The notes below the pieces were generated by a model. That model saw only the letters and a list, made by a program, of their open reading frames with translations. It did not search any database and had not been told where the DNA came from. Made by a program: the position numbers and the translations under genes. DNA of 6,261 nt, taken from assembly GCA_002418595.1 (NCBI GenBank), contig DIEK01000013.1, forward strand, positions 1 through 6,261, written 5' to 3'. Shown here piece after piece: positions 1 through 6,087 of the stretch (the first letter of the stretch is position 1; each line of letters begins with the position of its first letter). This DNA is from Candidatus Omnitrophica bacterium UBA5776 (GTDB taxonomy: Bacteria; Omnitrophota; Gorgyraeia; Gygaellales; Profunditerraquicolaceae).

Positions 1-26
1 ATTAAGTATTGTGTCCCCGGAATTCT
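1..26 (-). repeat. possible end of a dispersed GGGGAC-type intergenic repeat
   Basis: Read on the minus strand, this edge contains CCGGGGACACAATACTTAAT. From memory, short GGGGACA...TACTTAATT words recur as dispersed intergenic repeats in many environmental bacterial genomes, some of them near REP-associated tyrosine transposases. Only one copy is visible, cut by the window edge, so its repetitive nature cannot be shown from this sequence. The GGGGAC core also occurs in both repeat copies at the right end of the window (6131-6136 and 6252-6257 on the complement). It does not appear to be coding. Confidence 0.3.
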
Positions 27-38
27 AAGCGAAACTAA

Positions 39-112
39 TGCCCCTGGCAGGAATCGAACCTGCCGCACACAGTTTAGGAAACTGCTGCTCTATCCTTATG
101 AGCTACAGGGGC
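39..112 (-). tRNA. tRNA-Arg (anticodon CCT)
   Basis: The minus strand folds into a complete 74-nt cloverleaf. The acceptor stem is a perfect 7 bp (GCCCCTG/CAGGGGC). T8-A9 is followed by D stem GCTC/GAGC with G18G19 in the loop. The anticodon stem is GCAGT/ACTGT with one G-T wobble, around the loop TTCCTAA. The variable region is 5 nt, and the T arm is GCAGG-TTCGATT-CCTGC. The anticodon CCT (complement of 76-78) reads AGG, an arginine codon. The discriminator is A and the following bases are TTA, so CCA is not encoded and must be added by tRNA nucleotidyltransferase. It lies 105 nt downstream of apt on the same strand. I found no convincing promoter between them, so co-transcription or an unrecognised promoter are both possible. 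Confidence 0.97.
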
Positions 113-141
113 AAGAAATTCTGGTTTAGGTTGTGGGTTTG

Positions 142-188
142 TGCCCCGATAAAAACAAGAGGTAATTCGAATAATTTATCCCGGGGCA
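142..188 (-). repeat. bulged inverted repeat between apt and tRNA-Arg
   Basis: TGCCCCG (142-148) plus ATAAA (149-153) pairs with TTTAT (175-179) plus CGGGGCA (182-188), leaving a 2-nt bulge at 180-181 and a 21-nt AT-rich loop. The arms are convincing, but neither strand has a U-run directly after the hairpin, so it is not a canonical intrinsic terminator. On the minus strand it sits after apt and before the tRNA 5' end, where it could stabilise the apt mRNA 3' end or influence tRNA precursor processing. The CGGGGCA arm also resembles the tRNA 3' acceptor strand (CAGGGGCA), so alternative pairing with the tRNA is conceivable. Confidence 0.5.
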
Positions 189-217
189 GATAAACTCTCG
201 ACCCAACGCCTGTATTA

Positions 218-763
218 TTATGCTCCTTCTATCTTCACCAGCGAGGTCACGGGATATTTCTTGAGTTTTTCCCTGCCTTTGAGATCGGGGAGCTCTATGA
301 CGCAAGCGATGCCTTTGATCTTCGCTTTAAATTTATCCAGCAGACGGATAACCGCCTCGATCGTGCCTCCGGTCGCCAGGAGGTCATCTACTATCAGGAT
401 ATTCTCCCCTTTATTGACCGCGTCGGCATGCATCTCCAGTTCGTTCACGCCGTATTCCAGCGAGTAAGAAGCGGAAACCGTCTTGAAAGGCAGTTTCCCT
501 TTTTTTCGCACCAGGACCAGCCCCGCTCCGAGTTTATACGCCAAAGCCCCGCCGAAAACGAAACCGCGCGCTTCCACGGCAACCACCTTGTCTATCTTAA
601 CGCCCTTATAAACCTTAGTCAAGTCCGAGATAGACTTGCGCAAAGCCCAGGGATGGTTTATGAGCGTGGTGATATCGTAAAACACTATGCCTTTCTTCGG
701 AAAATCCGGGATACTGCGTATGTAATCGCGTAAACAGCCCTGCTTTTTTTTGTTCATCGTCAT
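218..763 (-). CDS. apt: adenine phosphoribosyltransferase
   Basis: APT converts adenine plus PRPP to AMP plus PPi in cytosolic purine salvage. The 181-residue product is close to the E. coli enzyme in length and covers the whole type I phosphoribosyltransferase fold. The N-terminal stretch RSIPDFPKKGIVFYDIT (about 16-32) is typical of APT. VVAVEARGFVFG (about 60-71) carries the family ARGF signature, and RKKGKLP (86-92) lies in the flexible loop region. The PRPP-binding motif ILIVDDLLATGGT (122-134) is intact with both Asp residues. The ATG at 763 overlaps the sigma gene stop as ATGA, suggesting translational coupling. A second ATG two codons in (757-755) has better spacing (9 nt) from the AGGA at 770-767 than the first (3 nt), so the true start may be Met3. 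The stop is TAA at 220-218. An A8 run follows the start codons. Confidence 0.96.
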   Translation of the reverse strand: MTMNKKKQGCLRDYIRSIPDFPKKGIVFYDITTLINHPWALRKSISDLTKVYKGVKIDKVVAVEARGFVFGGALAYKLGAGLVLVRKKGKLPFKTVSASYSLEYGVNELEMHADAVNKGENILIVDDLLATGGTIEAVIRLLDKFKAKIKGIACVIELPDLKGREKLKKYPVTSLVKIEGA

Positions 764-770
764 CCATCCT
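755..770 (-). promoter_or_regulatory. apt ribosome binding site and ATGA overlap with the sigma gene
   Basis: On the minus strand AGGATGGATGACGATG contains a Shine-Dalgarno-like AGGA (770-767), the first apt ATG (763-761) overlapping the sigma TGA (762-760), and a second in-frame ATG (757-755). The first ATG is only 3 nt from AGGA, the second 9 nt. Either start keeps apt coupled to the end of the sigma gene, and the second fits ribosome geometry better. Confidence 0.6.
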
Positions 771-1569
771 GTTTTTGCACGAATTTTCTCAGTTTATCCA
801 AAGCCGCTTCTTCGATCTGCCGGATGCGTTCCCGCGAGACCCCAAGCGCTTCGGCGACCTCCGCCAGCGTGTAGCTTTTGCCGTCGGCAAGGCCGAACCG
901 CATATCCAATATCTGCCGTTCCCTTTCCGACATTATTTCCATCAAATTGCTGACCCGCTCCTTGTCCATAAAATGCTCTATCTGCCTGTCGGGAGAAACC
1001 GCGGTCTGGTTTTCCACCAGGTCCAGTACCTGGCTGTCTCCTTCGTCACCCACCGGAGCATCCAGAGATGAAGTGCTGGTGGAGAGCCAGAAAAGGATGT
1101 GGTCCATTTTGGCTTTATTCAATCCGAGTTTTTTCGCGATCTCTTCGTTTGAGGGGATGCGTTTCAATTTCTGGGAAAGGTTTTCCTTGGTTTTTTTCCA
1201 TTTGCCGATCAGGTCGTTCATATAAACCGGGATGCGGATAGTCTTGGCGTGCTCGGAAATGGACCTGGTGATCCCCTGTTTTATCCACCATGCCGCGTAA
1301 GTGGAAAAACGAAAACCTTTCTTAGGGTCGAACTTGTCCACCGCCCGCATCAATCCCAGGTTCCCTTCCTCGATGAGATCCAAAAGCGGTATCCCCAGGT
1401 ACATATACTTCTTGGCGATGTTTATCACCAGGCGCAGATTGGAGCGGATCATCATTTTTCTGGCCTGCTCATCCCCTTTCTTCACCTGCCTGGCATAATC
1501 CAGCTCTTCTTCAGCGGTCAACAGAGGTATCAGACGTATTTCTTTCAGGTATGTCTTTAATGCTTCCAT
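760..1569 (-). CDS. primary-type (RpoD/RpoS-like) sigma-70 factor, short form
   Basis: The 269-residue protein binds core RNA polymerase and directs promoter recognition. A partial region 1.2 (LKTYLKEIRLIPLLTAEEE, 4-22) follows the start directly, so region 1.1 is absent. Region 2 spans about 36-104, with DLIEEGNLGLMRAVDKFD (64-81) for core binding. FRFSTYAAWWIKQGITRSI (86-104) is for promoter melting and -10 contact; its Gln98 and Thr101 match the -10-contacting residues of E. coli RpoD. Region 3 begins with HAKTIRIPVYM (107-117) and includes SLDAPVGDEGDS (168-179). Region 4.2 has the helix-turn-helix TLAEVAEALGVSRERIRQIE (234-253), with Arg246, Glu247 and Arg250 at -35-contacting positions. 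A GGAGG (1577-1573) lies 3 nt before the ATG. The length suits a group 2 sigma or a minimal housekeeping sigma, and sequence alone does not decide which. It follows ppdK and overlaps apt by 4 nt. Confidence 0.95.
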   Translation of the reverse strand: MEALKTYLKEIRLIPLLTAEEELDYARQVKKGDEQARKMMIRSNLRLVINIAKKYMYLGIPLLDLIEEGNLGLMRAVDKFDPKKGFRFSTYAAWWIKQGITRSISEHAKTIRIPVYMNDLIGKWKKTKENLSQKLKRIPSNEEIAKKLGLNKAKMDHILFWLSTSTSSLDAPVGDEGDSQVLDLVENQTAVSPDRQIEHFMDKERVSNLMEIMSERERQILDMRFGLADGKSYTLAEVAEALGVSRERIRQIEEAALDKLRKFVQKQDG

Positions 1570-1605
1570 GTTCCTCCCGGGTCATTCGCTGCGCCGGAGT
1601 AAATA

Positions 1606-1642
1606 CGCGCGGGGCAGCCGTTATTCACGACAGCCCCGCGCG
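1606..1642 (-). promoter_or_regulatory. very strong hairpin between ppdK and the sigma gene (attenuator or weak terminator)
   Basis: CGCGCGGGGC (1606-1615) and GCCCCGCGCG (1633-1642) form a perfect 10-bp arm pair. In minus-strand RNA the stem continues past a U-U mismatch with five more pairs (1631-1627 with 1621-1617, one of them G-U), closing a GAAUA pentaloop. The G-U pair becomes an A-C mismatch in plus-strand RNA, so the fold favours a minus-strand transcript. It starts 13 nt after the ppdK stop. The 3' flank is UAUUUACUCC, only a weak U-tract, so partial termination, attenuation or 3'-end protection of ppdK mRNA are the likely roles. Confidence 0.65.
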
Positions 1643-1655
1643 CTCATCAGGCGTT

Positions 1656-4400
1656 TTATTTCTTTTTCTTCCCGTCCTTCAAGGCGGCCTGCGCGGCGGC
1701 AAGCTTGGCGATAGGCACGCGGAACGGAGAACAACTGACATAATTCATTCCGATGCGGTGGCAGAATTCCACCGAGCGGGGTTCGCCTCCGTGTTCTCCG
1801 CATATGCCCACTTCCAGCGTCTTGTTGGTTTTTCTGCCGCGCTGAATGCCCATTTTCATCAGCTCTCCGATACCTTCCTGGTCGATGCTCTGGAAGGGAT
1901 CTTCCGGCAGGATGCCCTTACTGATGTAATCCGGAAGGAACCCGCCGATATCGTCGCGGGAAAAACCGAATCCCATCTGGGTAAGGTCGTTGGTCCCGAA
2001 CGAGAAAAACTGCGCCGTTTCGGCGAGTTTGTCGGCCAGAACCGCGGCGCGGGGTATCTCGATCATGGTCCCGAACATATGCTTTATTTTCTTGAGGCCG
2101 TATTTCTTCAGGACCTCGGCGTAGATGCCCTTGGCGATCGCCAGTTGGTCGCTCAACTCTTTGGCGTCGCAGACGACGGGTATCATTACCTCCGGATACG
2201 GGCTCTTGCCTTCTTTGAGCAGTTCCGCGGCCGCTTCCAGTATGGCGCGTATCTGCATGGAACTGACCTCCGGGTAGGTTATACCGAGGCGCACTCCCCT
2301 GTGGCCCATCATCGGGTTGGACTCATGCAGTCCATCGGCCCTCGAAGCGAGCTCTTCCATGCTGATATTCAGCTCTTTCGCCAGCATCTGGAGCTTTTCG
2401 GCGTCGCGCGGCACGAATTCATGCAGCGGCGGGTCCAGCAGACGTATAACTACCGGGAACCCGTCCATTGCCAACAGTGTCCCTTTTATGTCCTTCTTGA
2501 CGAACGGAAAGAGCTCGTTAAGCGCCTTCTCCCGTTCCTCTTTTGTCTTTGAGACGATCATCTTGCGCAGAAGGAACAGCGCCTGGTCGGAGTTCTTGCC
2601 GTAGAACATATGCTCGGTCCTGAACAACCCGATACCTTCGGCCCCGAACTGCAGGGCTTTCTGCGCGTCTTCCGGGGTGTCGGCGTTGGTGCGTATCCCG
2701 AGTTTCTTCACCGAACCGCAGATCTTGAGAAAATCGTTCAGCATGCGGTTCTCTTCGCTGGCGTCCATCATCGGCAGTTTCCCTGCGTAAACCGTGCCTT
2801 TTGTGCCGTTGAGGGTCAACCAGTCGCCTTCTTTGAAGGTCTTTCCGTCCACTGAAAGCACCTTTTTATCGTAATCGATATGCAGGCTTGCGCATCCGAC
2901 TATGCAGCATTTTCCCCATCCCCGCGCCACCAGCGCCGCGTGAGAAGTCATGCCGCCTCTGGCGGTGAGGATCGCCTCCGCCGCCCGCATCCCTTCGACG
3001 TCCTCTGGATTGGTCTCTTCCCGGACAAGAATAAGCTTCTTCCCCTCTTTTTTCTGTTGCACGGCGTCAAGCGCGGAAAAAACTATCTGGCCGTTCGCTC
3101 CGCCGGGTCCGGCCGGAAGGCCTTTTGCCAGCGGTTTGTTCGCCAATTCCGCCTTCGGATTTATGATAGGATGCAGCAGTTCATCCAGTTGGGCCGGGGT
3201 GACACGCATTACAGCTTCGTCTTTTTTGATCAGTTTTTCCCTCACCATGTCCATGGCTATACGCACCGCTGCCGGCCCGTTGCGTTTTCCCACGCGGCAC
3301 TGCAGCATAAACAACCTGCCTTTTTCAATGGTGAATTCGATGTCCTGCATATCCCTGTAATGTTTCTCCAGGCGGGAGCGAAAATCGCAAAGCTGCTTGT
3401 AGATCGCCGGCATGGTCTTTTCCAGGGTAACATGTTCTTTATTGTTCTCCGATTTGGAATACTCGTTGATCGGCCCGGGAGTGCGGATACCGGCCACGAC
3501 GTCTTCTCCCTGCGCGTTGATCAGGTATTCGCCGTAGAAACCGTTCTCCCCGTTGCCCGGGTTGCGCGAAAAAGCGACGCCGGTGGCGGAATCACTGCCC
3601 ATATTGCCGAAAACCATGGTCTGCACGTTGACGGCGGTGCCCCAGGCATCAGGTATCCCCTCTATCCTGCGGTAGCTGATGGCGCGCTTGCCGTTCCAGG
3701 ATGCGAATACGGCGCCGATGCCGCCCCAGAGCTGCTGCATATGGTCGTCGGGAAATTCCTTGCCGAGCACCTCTTTGATCTTGGCCTTGAACCTGCCGCA
3801 AAGGACCTTTAAATCCTCTTCCGTCAGGTCGGTATCGCTCTTGATGCCTTTTTGTTTCTTCATCTCGTCCATAACCCGCTCGAGCTGCTTGCGGATACCG
3901 GATTCGGAATCCTTGGGTTCGATACCGGCTGCCTTCTCCATCACGACGTCGGAATACATCATTATCAGCCTGCGGTAGGCGTCGTAAACGAAACGGCCGT
4001 TGCCGCCGCTCTGTTTGACCAGGCCGGGGATGGTTTTCTCGGTCAATCCCACATTCAACACCGTTTCCATCATCCCGGGCATCGATTTTCGCGCTCCGGA
4101 ACGAACGGAAACCAGGAGAGGATTGGCGGGGTCGCCGAATTTTCTCTCCATCAGCTTCTCCACCTTCTCGAGGGCCTTCTGCACCTCTTCTTTAAGAGTT
4201 TTCGGATAAGTCCTCTTGTTCTCATAATAATAGGTGCAGACCTCGGTGGTCAGGGTGAAACCCGGGGGAACAGGCAGGCGCAGATCCTTATGCCCGGCCA
4301 TTTCCGCCAGGTTGGCGCCTTTGCCTCCCAGCAGGTTCTTCATGCTCTCGTTACCGTCGGCCTTTCCTCCTCCAAAAGAATACACGTACTTTTTTGCCAT
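1656..4400 (-). CDS. ppdK: pyruvate, phosphate dikinase
   Basis: PPDK reversibly interconverts pyruvate, ATP and Pi with PEP, AMP and PPi in the cytosol. All three domains are present in 914 residues. The N-terminal nucleotide-binding domain has NLLGGKGANLAEM (22-34) with Lys27, and SVRSGARKSMPGMMET (98-113) with Arg100. The central phosphohistidine domain has GGMTSHAA with the carrier His487 and the regulatory-type Thr485. The C-terminal PEP/pyruvate TIM barrel includes GTMIEIPRAA, FFSFGTNDLTQM and ICGEHGGEPRSVEFCH with the catalytic Cys867. It is about 40 residues longer than the Clostridium symbiosum enzyme as I remember it, with most of the extra length near 156-170 and 310-333 in the nucleotide-binding domain. 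The ATG has AGGA (4412-4409) 8 nt upstream. It lies between glyS and the sigma gene. No PPDK regulatory protein (PDRP) gene is in the window. The product name is secure; the physiological direction is unknown. Confidence 0.98.
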   Translation of the reverse strand: MAKKYVYSFGGGKADGNESMKNLLGGKGANLAEMAGHKDLRLPVPPGFTLTTEVCTYYYENKRTYPKTLKEEVQKALEKVEKLMERKFGDPANPLLVSVRSGARKSMPGMMETVLNVGLTEKTIPGLVKQSGGNGRFVYDAYRRLIMMYSDVVMEKAAGIEPKDSESGIRKQLERVMDEMKKQKGIKSDTDLTEEDLKVLCGRFKAKIKEVLGKEFPDDHMQQLWGGIGAVFASWNGKRAISYRRIEGIPDAWGTAVNVQTMVFGNMGSDSATGVAFSRNPGNGENGFYGEYLINAQGEDVVAGIRTPGPINEYSKSENNKEHVTLEKTMPAIYKQLCDFRSRLEKHYRDMQDIEFTIEKGRLFMLQCRVGKRNGPAAVRIAMDMVREKLIKKDEAVMRVTPAQLDELLHPIINPKAELANKPLAKGLPAGPGGANGQIVFSALDAVQQKKEGKKLILVREETNPEDVEGMRAAEAILTARGGMTSHAALVARGWGKCCIVGCASLHIDYDKKVLSVDGKTFKEGDWLTLNGTKGTVYAGKLPMMDASEENRMLNDFLKICGSVKKLGIRTNADTPEDAQKALQFGAEGIGLFRTEHMFYGKNSDQALFLLRKMIVSKTKEEREKALNELFPFVKKDIKGTLLAMDGFPVVIRLLDPPLHEFVPRDAEKLQMLAKELNISMEELASRADGLHESNPMMGHRGVRLGITYPEVSSMQIRAILEAAAELLKEGKSPYPEVMIPVVCDAKELSDQLAIAKGIYAEVLKKYGLKKIKHMFGTMIEIPRAAVLADKLAETAQFFSFGTNDLTQMGFGFSRDDIGGFLPDYISKGILPEDPFQSIDQEGIGELMKMGIQRGRKTNKTLEVGICGEHGGEPRSVEFCHRIGMNYVSCSPFRVPIAKLAAAQAALKDGKKKK

Positions 4401-4425
4401 TTCTTACTTCCTCTCCTTCTTTACT

Positions 4426-4455
4426 GAAGCCCCCCGGGCCGAAACCCGGGGCTTC
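4426..4455 (-). promoter_or_regulatory. GC-rich bulged hairpin in the ppdK 5' leader
   Basis: GAAGCCCCCCGGG (4426-4438) pairs with CCCGGGGCTTC (4445-4455) to give 11 bp with a 2-nt bulge and a 6-nt loop. In the minus-strand transcript it ends 13 nt before the ppdK Shine-Dalgarno and has no U-run after it, so it is not an obvious glyS terminator. On the plus strand it is followed by CCTATTTTT, terminator-like for a rightward transcript, but no plus-strand gene is seen. A leader structure affecting ppdK translation or mRNA stability is the more natural reading. Confidence 0.5.
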
Positions 4456-4464
4456 CCTATTTTT

Positions 4465-4488
4465 CCGGCGAAGCCGGTGCCTCACCGG
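4465..4488 (-). promoter_or_regulatory. two overlapping, mutually exclusive hairpins in the glyS-ppdK gap
   Basis: CCGGC-GAA-GCCGG (4465-4477) and CCGGTG-CCT-CACCGG (4474-4488) are both perfect short stems, and they share 4474-4477. Only one can form fully at a time. Neither is followed by a U-run on the minus strand. The arrangement recalls alternative folds in attenuators, but no ligand-binding core or leader peptide is recognisable. It could also be a decayed repetitive palindrome. Confidence 0.4.
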
Positions 4489-4537
4489 TACACAGCGCGT
4501 ATAATTTCTGCGGTTTGCTCAACCCTTTACGGCTTTT

Positions 4538-6028
4538 TTATAGTTTGTCCGAAATATACTTCTCCACATTCTCCAGCGGGATCCTTACCTGCTGCATGCT
4601 GTCCCTGTCCCTGACCGTTACCTGTTTGTCCTCCAGCGTCTCCATATCCACGGTAACGCAAAATAACGTCCCTACCTCGTCCTGCCGGCGGTAGAGCTTG
4701 CCGATGTTGGCGGTATCGTCGTAAACGGCGTTCATCTTCTTTTTCAATTCCCCGGAAAGCTTTTTGGCTGTATCCACGATCTCTCCGCGGTTCTTTAAAA
4801 GCGGCAATACCGCGGCCTTGACCGGAGCGAGCTTCGCGTTTAAACGCAGCACGACGCGGGTGTCCTCTTTCACCTGCTCTTCATGATAGGCGTCGGTGAG
4901 GAACGCCAGCAGGCAGCGGTCCACGCCGCCGGAAGGCTCGATTATATGAGGGAAAAACCTTTTTTTCTCCACTGCGTCGAAATAGGTCAGGTCTCTGCCG
5001 CTGTATTCTGCGTGCTGCTTGAGATCGAAATCCGCGCGGTTGGCTATCCCCTCCAGTTCCGACCATCCCCAAGGGAAGAAATACTCCACGTCCGTGCAGG
5101 CTTTGGCGTAATGCGCCAGTTCGTCTTCGGAATGCCTGCGAAAACGAATATTCTGCGGTTTGATACCCAGGTCAAGATACCACTTTTTCCTGGTTTCCAC
5201 CCATTCCTCGTAGATCCTGCCGGAATCTTCCGGCCTGCAGAAATATTCTATCTCCATCTGCTCGAATTCCCGCGTGCGAAAAGTGAAATTGCCGGGGGTG
5301 ATCTCGTTGCGGAAGGATTTGCCTATCTGCGCCAGCCCGAAAGGAAGCTTGGGGTGACGCGAATCCAGTATATTAGCGAAGTTAACGAACATCCCCTGCG
5401 CGGTTTCCGGACGAAGATAGGCGATACTTGCGGCGTCCTCAACCGGGCCTATACAGGTCTTGAACATCAGATTGAATTGCCGCGACGGCGTAAATGAATT
5501 AACCGATTTACATACCGGGCAAACCGATCTTATTTCAACGTCCTGTCCGCATCTCGGACAATTTCGTAGAATCTTATCGATACCCTGAAGCTGTTCCTCT
5601 GTAACGGCATTACCCCAATGCTGACGTAACTGCTCGACTATATCGGAATTAGGAAGAAGATTTATTATGCCGCACTTGCATACATACTGCTTAATCACGT
5701 GATCTTCACGCAACCGGGCGTTACATTTCTTGCAATCAACCAGCGGGTCGGCGAAATTCTTGACATGCCCCGACGCCTCCCAGGTCTTGGGATGCATGAT
5801 GATCGCCGCGTCCATGCCGTAGATGTCGTTACGCAGGTAAACGTTCGACTCCCACCAGGCCTTTTTGATATTATTTTTAAGCTCGACTCCGTAGGGGCCG
5901 TAGTCCCAGGAATTGGCCAGACCGCCGTATATCTCACTGCCGGGAAAAATGAAACCCCTGCGTTTACAGAGCGCGGTTACCTTTTCCATAAGTTTGTTAT
6001 CGCTTTTTGTTTCCGGTGCAGTCCGCAT
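4538..6028 (-). CDS. glyS: glycine--tRNA ligase, class II homodimeric type
   Basis: The enzyme charges tRNA-Gly with glycine using ATP in the cytosol. I start it at the ATG at 6028 (496 residues) because AAGGA lies 7 nt upstream; the TTG at 6049 would add seven residues without a ribosome binding site. The N-terminus (LCKRRGFIFPGSEIYGG, then SWDYGPYGVELKNNIKKAWW) closely resembles Thermus-type GlyRS. YLRPETAQG (204-212) is family-specific. Motif 2 is FRNEITPGNFTFRTREFEQME (239-259), and motif 3 is EPSGGVDR, ending at Arg371. The anticodon-binding domain follows, with NIGKLYRRQDEVGT and VTVRDRDSM. Between motifs 1 and 2, paired cysteines (99/102, 117/119, 157/160, 170/173) suggest metal-binding knuckles. 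This part is AT-richer than its surroundings. The gene ends in TAA 137 nt before ppdK. I see no T-box leader. Confidence 0.97.
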   Translation of the reverse strand: MRTAPETKSDNKLMEKVTALCKRRGFIFPGSEIYGGLANSWDYGPYGVELKNNIKKAWWESNVYLRNDIYGMDAAIIMHPKTWEASGHVKNFADPLVDCKKCNARLREDHVIKQYVCKCGIINLLPNSDIVEQLRQHWGNAVTEEQLQGIDKILRNCPRCGQDVEIRSVCPVCKSVNSFTPSRQFNLMFKTCIGPVEDAASIAYLRPETAQGMFVNFANILDSRHPKLPFGLAQIGKSFRNEITPGNFTFRTREFEQMEIEYFCRPEDSGRIYEEWVETRKKWYLDLGIKPQNIRFRRHSEDELAHYAKACTDVEYFFPWGWSELEGIANRADFDLKQHAEYSGRDLTYFDAVEKKRFFPHIIEPSGGVDRCLLAFLTDAYHEEQVKEDTRVVLRLNAKLAPVKAAVLPLLKNRGEIVDTAKKLSGELKKKMNAVYDDTANIGKLYRRQDEVGTLFCVTVDMETLEDKQVTVRDRDSMQQVRIPLENVEKYISDKL

Positions 6029-6035
6029 TATCCCT

Positions 6036-6040
6036 TCCTT
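6036..6040 (-). promoter_or_regulatory. glyS ribosome binding site (decides the start)
   Basis: AAGGA on the minus strand (complement of 6036-6040) stands 7 nt before the ATG whose first base is 6028. The alternative TTG at 6049 lies upstream of this site and has only CGGTAACGG before it, which does not resemble a Shine-Dalgarno sequence. Confidence 0.85.
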
Positions 6041-6054
6041 GTTTCGCAACCGTT

Positions 6055-6087
6055 ACCGATATTAAAGCTCGCCTATCGTTTATCGGT
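6055..6087 (-). repeat. 7-bp inverted repeat just upstream of the glyS ribosome binding site
   Basis: ACCGATA (6055-6061) and TATCGGT (6081-6087) are perfect inverted repeats around a 19-nt loop. They straddle the inner edge of the first 80-bp repeat copy. The matching place in the second copy has diverged and keeps only CCGA/TCGG. In a glyS transcript starting further right, the stem would sit 14 nt upstream of the Shine-Dalgarno. Confidence 0.4.

Noticed and set aside
1551..2552. 333-codon open frame on the plus strand
   Set aside because: It lies antisense across the well-conserved C-terminal half of ppdK, and its translation resembles no family I know. High-GC codon structure explains the open frame.
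2880..3812. 310-codon open frame on the plus strand
   Set aside because: It is antisense to ppdK central and N-terminal coding sequence, with composition rich in His, Arg and Phe as expected for a shadow frame.
4426..4464. Rho-independent terminator on the plus strand (hairpin followed by TATTTTT)
   Set aside because: The shape is plausible, but no plus-strand gene precedes it, so I describe it only as a leader hairpin of the minus-strand transcript.
4500..4530. Promoter for ppdK (TTGAGC and TTATAC on the minus strand)
   Set aside because: The spacing between the two boxes is only about 12 nt, far below the usual 16-18, and no better pairing was found.
4883..5497. 204-codon open frame on the plus strand
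   Set aside because: It is antisense to glyS motifs 2 and 3, with no recognisable domain and no ribosome binding evidence.
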